From an uncultured Coriobacteriaceae bacterium (lineage in GTDB: Bacteria > Actinomycetota > Coriobacteriia > Coriobacteriales > Atopobiaceae), in assembly GCA_902793195.1 (NCBI GenBank), contig CADBCS010000004.1, forward strand, positions 1-38,405: a DNA stretch of 38,405 nucleotides, in the 5' to 3' direction. Positions 16,872 through 24,221 of the stretch are shown here, in pieces (positions within the stretch are counted from its first letter, which is position 1; each line of letters starts with the position of its first letter). The notes under the pieces are model-generated. The model was not told the origin of the DNA, made no database searches, and saw only the letters and a program-made list of their open reading frames with translations. Made by a program: the position numbers and the translations under genes.

Positions 16872-16880
16872 AATGTAACA
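16872..16880 (-). promoter_or_regulatory. Extended -10 promoter candidate for the lipoprotein
   Basis: On the minus strand TGTTACATT fits an extended -10 element (TGN-TACATT), about 75 bp upstream of the ATG. The segment is locally AT-rich. No clear -35 is visible. Confidence 0.4.
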
Positions 16881-17052
16881 TTTAATAAGCCTTGCGGAGC
16901 CGCCTTCCTTCGACCTTGCCAGGACGGAACACGGCGTCACGCGTGGCAGCGCTCCGCCAACTACGCCCGAGGCAAGTATGACCCATTCGAACGATTCGAG
17001 GAGGTACACAGCGACCTCGGTGCCGCCACCCTAACACAGGCCGCGAGTGCGA

Positions 17053-17100
17053 GCGACACACAGGCGACATGATGTCGCTTGCGTGTCGCGACATTGTCGC
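17053..17100. promoter_or_regulatory. Multi-half-site palindrome, distal upstream copy
   Basis: Half-sites are GCGACA (17053), GCGACA (17064), TGTCGC (17073), TGTCGC (17084) and TGTCGC (17095). Same-direction half-sites are 11 bp apart and the inverted pair has a 3-bp centre. The same 48 bp recur downstream of the gene at 18569-18616 with two substitutions. Confidence 0.7.
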
Positions 17101-17132
17101 GTAACGCAGAATCCGCTGTGGCACACTGTTCG

Positions 17133-17177
17133 GCGACATGATGTTATATTGATGTCGCGACATTGTCGCATGCGACA
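17133..17177 (+). promoter_or_regulatory. Operator/promoter of the AlbA_2 gene
   Basis: GCGACA (17133) is separated by 14 bp from TGTCGC (17153), followed by TGTCGC (17164) and GCGACA (17172). The 14-bp spacer contains TGTTATATT (17142-17150), an extended -10 box. A protein bound to the half-sites would cover the promoter, 17 bp before the ATG at 17194. This suggests repression, probably by the gene's own winged-helix domain. Confidence 0.6.
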
Positions 17178-17193
17178 CACAACGGGAGCCAAC

Positions 17194-18588
17194 ATGGACC
17201 AACGGGAGCTGGAAACACATATAAGGGCTGGCAAGGGCATCTCCACGGAGTTCAAGCGCTGCGGCAACCAGCCGGAGATGGACTTCTTCGAGACGGTCTG
17301 CTCGTTTGCCAACCGCCAGGGCGGCAACATATTCCTCGGGGTCGAGGACGACGGAACCGTTCTGGGCGTATCGCGCAACGCGGCGCTAGGCATTAAGCGC
17401 AACATCGCAAATGTTCTCAACAATCCAAAAGTGTTCCGCCCGGCTCCCCTCGTGGAGCCGGAGGACGTCGAATGCGACGGAAAGCTGGTAATCCGCGTGT
17501 GGGTGCCCATGGGTCCCGCGGTATACAGCTACAAGGGTGTCATCTACGACCGGCTTGCCGACGTCGATGCCAAAATAACGGGCGTGGACCAAATCTCCCT
17601 GCTCTACCTGCGCAAGCAGAACACGTTCTCGGAGCGCAGAATCTACCGCTACGTGGGGATGGAGGACCTTCGACCCGACCTCCTGACACGCATGCGGCAG
17701 ATGGCCTTGGCAAGAAAACCAGATCACCCGTGGGGCTCGCTCGGCGACGAGGCAATGCTGCGCAGTGCTAAGCTCTACGCCAAGGATCGCAGCACCGGCG
17801 AGGAGGGTTTCACCCTCGCGGCGGTGCTCCTTCTGGGTAACGACGACGTGATAGGCGACGTGTGCCCCGCGTACAAGACGGATGCGGTCTGTCGCCTCGC
17901 CGACACGGATCGCTACGACGACAGGCTCGTGGTGAGGACCAACCTCATTGAGGCCTACGACCTGCTCTCCGAGTTCGCGAAGAAGCACCTGCCCGACAAG
18001 TTCGTGCTCGACCGCAACGTAAGGAAGAGCGCACGAGACATCATCGTGCGAGAGCTGGTATCGAACCTGCTCATCCACCGCGAGTATCTGAGTCCCTTCC
18101 CAGCCAAGCTTGTCATCGACTCGGACGGCATACAGACCGAGAACGCAAGCAGGGCGCTCTATGAGGGGCGCATCACGCTCTCCGACTTCAACCCTATGCC
18201 CAAAAATCCCACCATCGCCGACGTCTTCGCCAACATCGGGCGAGCCGAGGAACTAGGGAGCGGCATGCGCAACCTCGACAAGTTCTCGCGCCTCTACAGT
18301 GGTCGCGTCGCGACACTGGAGGACGGAGACGTCTTCCGCGCATGCGTGCCCGTCGCGCGCACGGTCGCGGGCACTGGACAGGATGCGGTCCTGGAGCTGG
18401 CGATCTCCATCATAGAGCGCGACGGCTCCCTCACCACCTCCGAGCTCGCCAAGGCGGGCGACGTTTCGGTGAGGACGGGACAGCGCTGGGTCAGGTCGTT
18501 GCTCGAGAGCGGGAGGCTCAAGGCGAGCGCAGGTGACGCCAAGCGCTACGTCCTGGTCGGCGGGGGAAGCGACACGCAGGCGACATGA
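17194..18588 (+). CDS. AlbA_2 (Schlafen-type) / HATPase / winged-helix regulator
   Basis: This 464-residue protein starts at ATG 17194 after GGGAG. The N-terminal AlbA_2 domain shows GISTEFKRCGNQPEMDFFET, FANRQGGNIFLGVEDDG and a conserved basic core (about 14-140). A central region leads to a HATPase_c_4-like part (RDIIVRELVSNLLIHREYLS, then NIGRAEELGSGMRNL). A C-terminal winged helix follows (about 400-450, LTTSELAKAGDVSVRTGQRW). Such proteins are annotated as ATP-binding putative DNA-binding regulators, and their biological role is mostly unknown. The stop codon lies inside a palindromic repeat that is duplicated upstream of the gene. The protein probably represses its own promoter through those sites; this is inference from architecture. 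Confidence 0.85.
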   Translation: MDQRELETHIRAGKGISTEFKRCGNQPEMDFFETVCSFANRQGGNIFLGVEDDGTVLGVSRNAALGIKRNIANVLNNPKVFRPAPLVEPEDVECDGKLVIRVWVPMGPAVYSYKGVIYDRLADVDAKITGVDQISLLYLRKQNTFSERRIYRYVGMEDLRPDLLTRMRQMALARKPDHPWGSLGDEAMLRSAKLYAKDRSTGEEGFTLAAVLLLGNDDVIGDVCPAYKTDAVCRLADTDRYDDRLVVRTNLIEAYDLLSEFAKKHLPDKFVLDRNVRKSARDIIVRELVSNLLIHREYLSPFPAKLVIDSDGIQTENASRALYEGRITLSDFNPMPKNPTIADVFANIGRAEELGSGMRNLDKFSRLYSGRVATLEDGDVFRACVPVARTVAGTGQDAVLELAISIIERDGSLTTSELAKAGDVSVRTGQRWVRSLLESGRLKASAGDAKRYVLVGGGSDTQAT

Positions 18589-18616
18589 TGTCGCTTACGT
18601 GTCGCGACATTGTCGC
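18569..18616. promoter_or_regulatory. Multi-half-site palindrome, downstream copy
   Basis: The order and spacing of half-sites equal those at 17053-17100: GCGACA, N5, GCGACA, N3, TGTCGC, N5, TGTCGC, N5, TGTCGC. The TGA stop of the AlbA_2 gene lies in the 3-bp centre. Both copies read in the same orientation. Confidence 0.7.
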
Positions 18617-18670
18617 ACGGCCCTCCCCCGCGGGTTTGTGGGCCCTTGGCCAAGCCTAGAAGGGGCGCAC

Positions 18671-18763
18671 CTATCCCTCGGTGCCGGCCATGCCGCCGTC
18701 GGAGGCGGCGGGCATCCAGCCGATCCCCCGCGCGTGGACCTCGTAGGTGATGCCGCCCGCCAT
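18671..18763 (-). pseudogene. Detached ChW repeat remnant
   Basis: On the minus strand, beyond the stop of the ChW protein, 30 codons read MAGGITYEVHARGIGWMPAA and then SDGGMAGTEG before a stop. This is the first two thirds of a ChW repeat (compare YRVHVQKYGWMAWAKNGQSA and GTQG in the gene next to it). It looks like the remains of a longer repeat array or of a second ChW gene. Confidence 0.65.
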
Positions 18764-18774
18764 GCGCTATGTGG

Positions 18775-20304
18775 CTACTTCTTGGCGAAGGCCTTGGCGT
18801 ACTGCTGGGTCGCTCCCTTGAGGGCCTTGGCAGGCGCGGGGCCGTCCTTGGCCACGAGGACCACCTGGATCGCCTCGACGCGGCGGCTCATGCCCTGGGT
18901 GCCGGCGGACTGGCCGTTCTTCGCCCACGCCATCCAGCCGTACTTCTGCACGTGGACGCGGTAGTAGACGTCGTACTTGGCTGCCATGTCGCCCCAGAGC
19001 CGTATCTGCACGGCCTCCATGCGGCGGCTCTTGCCCTCGGTTCCGGCCATGGCGCCGTCCTTCGCCCAGGACTTCTCCCATCCCTTGCGCTGGACGTGGC
19101 CGCGGTACTCGATGCCGCCGGCCTCGCTCGCGCCGGGGACGGTGAGGCGGAGCGACTCCATGCGCAGGCGCTTGCCCGTGGTGCCGGCGATCGCGCCGCC
19201 GCTGGCGGCGGGCAGTGTGCCCTTGCGCTGCACGTGGGCGGTCACGCTCACGGGCGGGACCTCGGCGGGCGCGGGCGTGGGCTCCGGCTCGGGCGCGGTG
19301 ACGACGTAGCTCACGCTGGCGGTCGCCGCGCCGTCTCCCTCCCCGACCGTGACGGAGGCGGTGTAGGAGCCCGCCTCCCTGGGTGCCCCGTCATACGCGG
19401 AGCCGTCCTTCGTGTAGCTGACGGAGTAGATCCCGGGGAACGCCGTGGTGTTGTAGTCTTTGCTCAGCGTCGCGGGGAAGGTGGTCGTTCCGTCGTAGAC
19501 CAGGTCGCCCGCCGGGGCGCTGATGGTGAGGGCCAGGCCCTCGGTGATGTCGCAGGTGCCCTCGCCGTTGCATTTCGCCGTGATGGTCGGACCCTCTGCG
19601 GAGTAGGTGAAGCTATGCTCATGAGCCGATACGTTCACAGAAACAGGAATATCGGTGACCGTATGTAAATTACTATCATTAGGTGTAAAAACGGCATTGA
19701 AAGTATTGGTCCCCACGTCACCTACGCTGGTAGTATTATCTGACCATGTCCATGTCCCGTTTGTTGCAGTTGGAAGTGTCACGTCCGCAAGCGTCTGCCC
19801 GACAGTTGCGGTCAAGTCAGTTGGAACACTAAACTCGGGGTAGTGCGAGTCTCCTAATTCCACCGGAGGAACATCTCCATCAAAATATACCTTTACCCAC
19901 CACAACTTACCATTTCCGTAGTGCTGAATTTGTGCAATATACGTCTTAGGCTCAGCAGGACCTTCTAACACAGATTTATGTATGCCGGCGCTCGTAGAAA
20001 TACCCCCGGAAGAACCAATCACTCCGTCTTGCTCTGTCCAGTATCCCCATTGGATTTGCGCCCATACAGCTCCCTCGGATTGAATTAATCCTTCTATTTT
20101 AGTTATTTTTCCTTTGTTGTCACGTATAACTGTGTTCAAATCAGTCAAATTACAAGTACAAGTATCCGGCGACTCTGAAAAAACATACAGTGGTTCTCCT
20201 TGGGGTGTTGCTGCCAGTGCCGTCAGCGTCATCCCTGGCACCAGCCCCAGCACCAGCGCGAGGCCAAGCAGGGCGCCGAACATTAGCTTCGTCCTAGTTC
20301 TCAT
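18775..20304 (-). CDS. Secreted protein with C-terminal ChW repeats
   Basis: The protein has 509 residues and starts at ATG 20304 after AAAGGAG. It has a signal peptide (about 1-32, ending TLTALAA), an N-terminal domain with a CTCNLTDLNTVI motif, a beta-sandwich region (about 160-230), a Pro/Glu linker (EPEPTPAPAEVPP), and three C-terminal ChW repeats of about 48 residues. The last two (HVQRKGWEKSWAKDGAMAGT and HVQKYGWMAWAKNGQSAGTQ) are well kept; the first lacks its central Trp. ChW repeats are found in surface proteins of clostridia and related gut bacteria. The part encoded at about 19620-20200 is markedly more AT-rich than the rest, which suggests a chimeric origin. Confidence 0.88.
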   Translation of the reverse strand: MRTRTKLMFGALLGLALVLGLVPGMTLTALAATPQGEPLYVFSESPDTCTCNLTDLNTVIRDNKGKITKIEGLIQSEGAVWAQIQWGYWTEQDGVIGSSGGISTSAGIHKSVLEGPAEPKTYIAQIQHYGNGKLWWVKVYFDGDVPPVELGDSHYPEFSVPTDLTATVGQTLADVTLPTATNGTWTWSDNTTSVGDVGTNTFNAVFTPNDSNLHTVTDIPVSVNVSAHEHSFTYSAEGPTITAKCNGEGTCDITEGLALTISAPAGDLVYDGTTTFPATLSKDYNTTAFPGIYSVSYTKDGSAYDGAPREAGSYTASVTVGEGDGAATASVSYVVTAPEPEPTPAPAEVPPVSVTAHVQRKGTLPAASGGAIAGTTGKRLRMESLRLTVPGASEAGGIEYRGHVQRKGWEKSWAKDGAMAGTEGKSRRMEAVQIRLWGDMAAKYDVYYRVHVQKYGWMAWAKNGQSAGTQGMSRRVEAIQVVLVAKDGPAPAKALKGATQQYAKAFAKK

Positions 20305-20365
20305 AAACCCTTTCTCCTTTCACATTCGCGGCTGCCTTGGCCGCCGCATTGCCTTGTCGCACAAC

Positions 20366-20419
20366 GAAAAAAGCCGCCGGACCCGACGGGGCGTCATCAC
20401 CCCGCCAGGTCCGGCGGCT
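20366..20419 (-). terminator. Strong terminator facing the minus strand
   Basis: AGCCGCCGGACC at 20372-20383 pairs perfectly with GGTCCGGCGGCT at 20408-20419, with an inner CGGGG/CCCCG pairing in the loop. On the minus strand the stem is followed by TTTTTT (20367-20372 on the plus strand are A). It lies just upstream of the ChW gene, so it would end a transcript coming from the 20420-20870 region. Confidence 0.8.
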
Positions 20420-20873
20420 ATCCGTCTCGAATGCGGCATGCGGTCCCAGGCGCCCCGCTGACACAAGGCGCGAAATGGGCGCGGAACGATGTGCCGAATG
20501 CGGATCCGCTGTGCCGAAGGCACGGTTTCCAGACGAAGAAACGACGCCTTTGGCACAACGAAGCAGCTGCGATCGCGCACGGGAGCCAGGCACCGTCTTG
20601 TCGGCGTAGTTGCCTCCCCGTTGCGAGTCAACCGCATTGGGGCACCGCCACGGCCGCCCGCCACGCTCCTCGCGTTGGCCGTGGGTCAACAGGGGTCGGA
20701 GCGTGTAAGATCCCCTGTCCCCCTAGCACACCCTGTCTCGAAGCCCTGATGTCCTGGAGTACACAGCGCAACAATTTGACTAGCATAACTACAACAATCT
20801 GCATGTCATTTTTGCTACAATTTGACCGCCAATAATACTACAATCTGCCTGTCACAATCGAAAGGAAGGCCCA
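20420..20873. other. 450-bp region without a recognised protein gene
   Basis: No frame here looks coding. The minus-strand terminator at its left end implies a minus-strand transcript, so a small RNA is possible. Short imperfect hairpins occur, for example GTGCCGAAGGCAC at 20511-20523. The right end holds the promoter region of the next gene with two tandem repeats. Confidence 0.45.
20771..20854 (+). promoter_or_regulatory. Tandem repeats in the promoter of the DUF4143 ATPase gene
   Basis: Two related units occur at 20771-20808 and 20818-20854. Each begins CAATTTGAC, continues with an AT-rich stretch, and ends in TACAAyAATCTGC or TACAATCTGC followed by nTGTCA. They lie directly upstream of a good ribosome binding site (AAAGGAAGG) and the ATG at 20874. 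They look like repeated promoter or operator modules. Confidence 0.5.
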
Positions 20874-22133
20874 ATGGTCGCCCAATACCTTCCACGAATC
20901 GCGGATGAGCTTCTTGAGAAACGACTGAGCTACGCCGGCGCCGTGCTTATCCGGGGTGCAAAATGGTGCGGTAAGACACGCACCGCCGAGCAACAGGCGA
21001 AAAGCGCCCTCTACCTCCAAGACCCCGACACGCGCGCCAGCAACCTCGAGCTCGCCGAGACGAAGCCGTCGATACTCCTACGGGGCGACAAGCCCCGACT
21101 CATCGACGAGTGGCAGGACGCGCCGCAGCTATGGGACGCCGCACGCTTTGCCATCGACCGCGCGTCCGGCCACGGCCACTTCATCTTTACCGGGTCGGCA
21201 ACCCCGGGCAAAAGGCCGACACACTCTGGCACGGGTCGCTTCTCGTTCCTCACCATGTATCCCATGGCGCTATACGAGTCGGAGGAGTCCACGGGCGAGG
21301 TCTCCCTCTCCGAGCTGTTCGACGCCCCCGCCGACATCGAGGGTATGGCCATGGGAGACGTAGAGACGGTGGCTCAGCAAATCTGCCGAGGCGGGTGGCC
21401 CGAGGCCGTTGCATCGGGCGCGGGCGTCGCAAGCAGCATTCCGAGGGACTACCTAACGGCCGTCTCGGAAGAAGACATCTCGGCTGTCGACGGGGTGAGG
21501 CGTAGCCCTCGCGACGCCATGCTCATCATGCGCGCCTTTGCGCGCTGCGTAGGCACCATGTCCGACCTCAAGCGCGTGCGCCTGAGCATCACGCAGCGCA
21601 AAGACGAGCTGAGCCGCACCACGTTCAGCGAGTACGTAGGCGCTCTGCGACAGCTCTACGTCTTTGACGACCTCGAGGCATGGAGGCCGTCCTTGCGAGC
21701 GCGATCCCGCGTCTCGGCGACCCCCACGAGGCACTTCGTGGACCCGTCCCTCGCCGTAGCCGCGCTTGGGGCCACGCCCGACATGCTCCTGGCGGACATG
21801 CCCACCCTCGGCCTTCTCTTCGAATCCCTGTGCGTTCGCGACCTAAGGGCCTACCTGAGCGCGATGGACGGCGAGCTCTACCATTATCACGACATGACCG
21901 GCCTGGAGGCCGATGCGGTCGCCGTCGCGCCGGACGGCCGCTGGGGTGCCTTCGAGGTAAAGACAAGCCCGCGCGCGGTCGACGATGGCGCCACGTCCTT
22001 GCTAAAGCTGGCCACCAAGGTAGACGAGTCGGTGGGGAGGATGGCGTTCCTCGCCGTCATCACCGCATCCGGCTACGCCTATCGCCGAGGCGACGGCGTC
22101 TATGTGATTCCCATCTCGTGCCTCGCCCCGTAG
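20874..22133 (+). CDS. AAA_14/DUF4143 ATP-binding protein
   Basis: This 419-residue protein has an N-terminal AAA domain with Walker A GAKWCGKT (28-35), a LIDEWQDAP Walker B-like motif, and FIFTGSATPG as sensor 1. The C-terminal DUF4143 domain ends in a PD-(D/E)XK-like segment (LEADAVAVAPDGRWGAFEVK). This architecture is common in gut bacteria and archaea, and its function is not established. The ATG follows AAAGGAAGG with good spacing. A degraded copy of its last ~62 residues lies 5 kb downstream on the other strand (27290-27676), so the family has several copies. Confidence 0.9.
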   Translation: MVAQYLPRIADELLEKRLSYAGAVLIRGAKWCGKTRTAEQQAKSALYLQDPDTRASNLELAETKPSILLRGDKPRLIDEWQDAPQLWDAARFAIDRASGHGHFIFTGSATPGKRPTHSGTGRFSFLTMYPMALYESEESTGEVSLSELFDAPADIEGMAMGDVETVAQQICRGGWPEAVASGAGVASSIPRDYLTAVSEEDISAVDGVRRSPRDAMLIMRAFARCVGTMSDLKRVRLSITQRKDELSRTTFSEYVGALRQLYVFDDLEAWRPSLRARSRVSATPTRHFVDPSLAVAALGATPDMLLADMPTLGLLFESLCVRDLRAYLSAMDGELYHYHDMTGLEADAVAVAPDGRWGAFEVKTSPRAVDDGATSLLKLATKVDESVGRMAFLAVITASGYAYRRGDGVYVIPISCLAP

Positions 22134-22267
22134 CAATCGCGGGTATCGGACAATTAGCCGCGTCGTGTCAACGGTGGTCTGGCAGGGGTTTGTTCGTTAA
22201 CGCAACTCCACCGAGCACTGTGCGTCTTCAATGCCCAGATAGGCCTCGAGCAAGCCGTCTAGAGCGC

Positions 22268-23500
22268 TCACGTCAAGGCAGAGAGCGCCTCCAATCGGTC
22301 CCCTATCACCGGTGAGAACATCGATATCTCACGTTCCTTGCACTTCAGGCGGCGTGCCGCAGACTTCCAGTAGGCAAATGCGCCCATAACCCGCGCGACG
22401 ACCTGCGCCTGCGCCTGACGATCAAACCCCAGGGATAACCCGAGCTCGCCGAGACCCTCAACCTCGCTTCCCCCCACCTCCCCAAAGATCGGCAGGGCTC
22501 GCTCTTCCTCCAGGTAGGGATTAGGGTTGACGTCGAAGAGCGGCGAGAGGCGCCAGCCGGTAGCAGTGCGGAGCAGCCCATGATTGCGCAGATGGTCATC
22601 GGTGTTGTGAACCGCGATGCTCAGCACGATGCGGCCGAAGAGCTCCTCGAGGTCCTTTCTCGGTGCCGCCGACATCGTTTGCAGCGTATCACCCAGCTCC
22701 GCGTAATCCGACTCGGCGCCGTCCTTCAGCCCCAGCGCGCTGAGGCCGCTCAGGTATGCCAAGCGGCGAGTCCCATCGCGGTCGAATCGCCTCTCGAGCA
22801 GCACGGAGCTCTCCCCGACCCTCTCGAGGCGCATTGCCGGCGAGACGAGACTGGCCCGGCGTGCCATCTCCATGGCCCAGGCCTCCCACGCAATCACATC
22901 CCACTGGTCATGCGCGCTGGGGAACTTTGCCATCAAAAGCGTCTCGCCGTCCACAACCGTCGCCTTGGGACGGGCGCCGCCCAACGAACTGCTCCCGGCA
23001 TCAAGGAGTGACTTGACTTCCTCCCAGCAATCCGTCCCGGCGCTCACGCTTCTGCTCGCCGATAGAAGCTCCGGCAAGCGCACGAGCTTTGGCACATCGG
23101 TCCCTTTGCCAAGGTACGTCCTGCCACCGTCAACGGAGAGCCTGAGCGCCCCCATACGCGACCAGTCATCGACACCCAAGAGGTAGTCGACGTCGTCGAG
23201 AGAACGCATAGCCACCCCTTCCTGTCGCGTTTGGTTCTGAGCTCCGCGAAATACGAGGCGCCTCCCCCACCTGTCAGGTGCAGCATCGGACAGAAAACCA
23301 GGCAATCCCTCGGACTGAAACGAGCCCGCCTGAAGAGATGCGGAGGGAGCTAGGGCAAATGCCTGGGAGTCTCCCAACCATTCCCGCGTATACGAGAAAC
23401 TCGTCCGCAGACAACCGCCCCGCCCATGGAAGTAGGCACTGCCCACATGGCGTTGACCGTCGACCGTGTCTAGATATACTTCCGCAGCACGGTCGCTCAT
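22268..23500 (-). CDS. hipA: HipA-like Ser/Thr kinase toxin
   Basis: The protein has 410 residues. The HipA N-terminal domain is followed by the kinase core: SLGGARPKA (172-180), the ATP-binding Lys in LMAKFPS (about 192), the catalytic loop HNTDDHLRNHG (298-308) and the metal-binding LSPLFDVNPNP (318-328). HipA proteins phosphorylate translation factors and cause growth arrest or persistence. Its ATG overlaps the stop of the upstream HTH gene by ATGA, the usual hipBA coupling. All catalytic residues I can place are present. Confidence 0.92.
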   Translation of the reverse strand: MSDRAAEVYLDTVDGQRHVGSAYFHGRGGCLRTSFSYTREWLGDSQAFALAPSASLQAGSFQSEGLPGFLSDAAPDRWGRRLVFRGAQNQTRQEGVAMRSLDDVDYLLGVDDWSRMGALRLSVDGGRTYLGKGTDVPKLVRLPELLSASRSVSAGTDCWEEVKSLLDAGSSSLGGARPKATVVDGETLLMAKFPSAHDQWDVIAWEAWAMEMARRASLVSPAMRLERVGESSVLLERRFDRDGTRRLAYLSGLSALGLKDGAESDYAELGDTLQTMSAAPRKDLEELFGRIVLSIAVHNTDDHLRNHGLLRTATGWRLSPLFDVNPNPYLEEERALPIFGEVGGSEVEGLGELGLSLGFDRQAQAQVVARVMGAFAYWKSAARRLKCKEREISMFSPVIGDRLEALSALT

Positions 23501-23778
23501 GACCTTCTCACCCGCTTTGGCACCGACTCCTGGAGTCGCAGGCGACCCCGCTCGGTCGACGCTGGGTCAAAGGACTCCTCGACCTGCGACAGTATCCCCA
23601 CGACGCGCGAGACCGCCAGCACCTTCCCCAGCCCGACGGACGGGTCGCCGTGCTCGAGCCTCCTGATGGTGTCGACACTTACCCCCGCACGCTCCGCAAG
23701 CTCGCGCGCGGTGATGCCCTCGATGCGACGCCATGTGGAGAGATGGTCCCCGATGCGCTCGGACGACTTGGCATACAA
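23497..23778 (-). CDS. hipB: HipB-like XRE antitoxin
   Basis: The protein carries a helix-turn-helix of the XRE type (ITARELAERAGVSVDTIRRL) followed by a short tail. It would neutralise the HipA kinase and repress the operon. The frame is open upstream to 23926, with non-ATG starts and an ATG at 23853, and none has a good binding site. I chose TTG 23778 because the domain starts right after it, as in other HipB proteins. The true start is uncertain. The stop overlaps the hipA start. Confidence 0.75.
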   Translation of the reverse strand: MYAKSSERIGDHLSTWRRIEGITARELAERAGVSVDTIRRLEHGDPSVGLGKVLAVSRVVGILSQVEESFDPASTERGRLRLQESVPKRVRRS

Positions 23779-23872
23779 TGTGGGTTGCTCTGGGGGGATA
23801 TGCTTAGCTGCCCGAGAGGGCGTTCTGCGGGGATACGACCGCGTCTGGACCATGGACGACAACGCGGCGCCC

Positions 23873-23900
23873 TTGGGCATACGATAGAGACTGGTAGAAT
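23873..23900 (+). promoter_or_regulatory. Promoter for the Nif11 precursor gene
   Basis: TTGGGC (23873-23878) and TAGAAT (23895-23900) are spaced 16 bp apart, 51 bp before the precursor ATG, which has AAAAAGGGGGAA as its binding site. Confidence 0.55.
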
Positions 23901-23951
23901 GGGTTACCACCCCAACAGGATGAGCCAAAGCAGAAAAAAGGGGGAACGAAC

Positions 23952-24143
23952 ATGGAGTTTGACGACCTGACCGATGAGCAGAAGGCCAAGGTAAGGGCCT
24001 GCAAGACCCCCGAGGAGCTGATTGCGCTTGCCGAGGCGGAGGGCGTGGAGCTCAGCGATGAGCAGCTTGACAGCATTGCCGGAGGCGATAGCTTTTGGTG
24101 TCCCACGGCCACAAGTTGCCCAAATTATGAAGTCATGAGGTAG
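23952..24143 (+). CDS. Nif11-type RiPP precursor peptide
   Basis: This 63-residue peptide has a Nif11-like leader (MEFDDLTDEQKAKVRACKTP onward, LIALAEAEGVELSDEQLDSI) ending in AGG, with Ile at -4, Leu at -7 and Leu at -12. The core after GG is DSFWCPTATSCPNYEVMR: 18 residues with two Cys, one Trp and several Ser/Thr. Nif11 leaders guide RiPP maturation and C39-type cleavage. The exporter that fits lies 14-18 kb upstream in the window. No lanthionine synthetase, radical SAM or cyclodehydratase gene is seen, so a modified product is only possible, not shown. A strong promoter and binding site support expression. Confidence 0.85.
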   Translation: MEFDDLTDEQKAKVRACKTPEELIALAEAEGVELSDEQLDSIAGGDSFWCPTATSCPNYEVMR

Positions 24144-24221
24144 GCTGCCATCTCGTCAGCGCGAAACGCAGGACCGAGCAGCGTGTGATAAGCGACAAAC
24201 GAAAAGGCTGGATGGTGCTCC

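Noticed and set aside
20294..20689. 131-codon minus-strand frame across the terminator hairpin
   Set aside because: It runs through a strong terminator stem and into the ChW gene's leader. Its composition is not protein-like.
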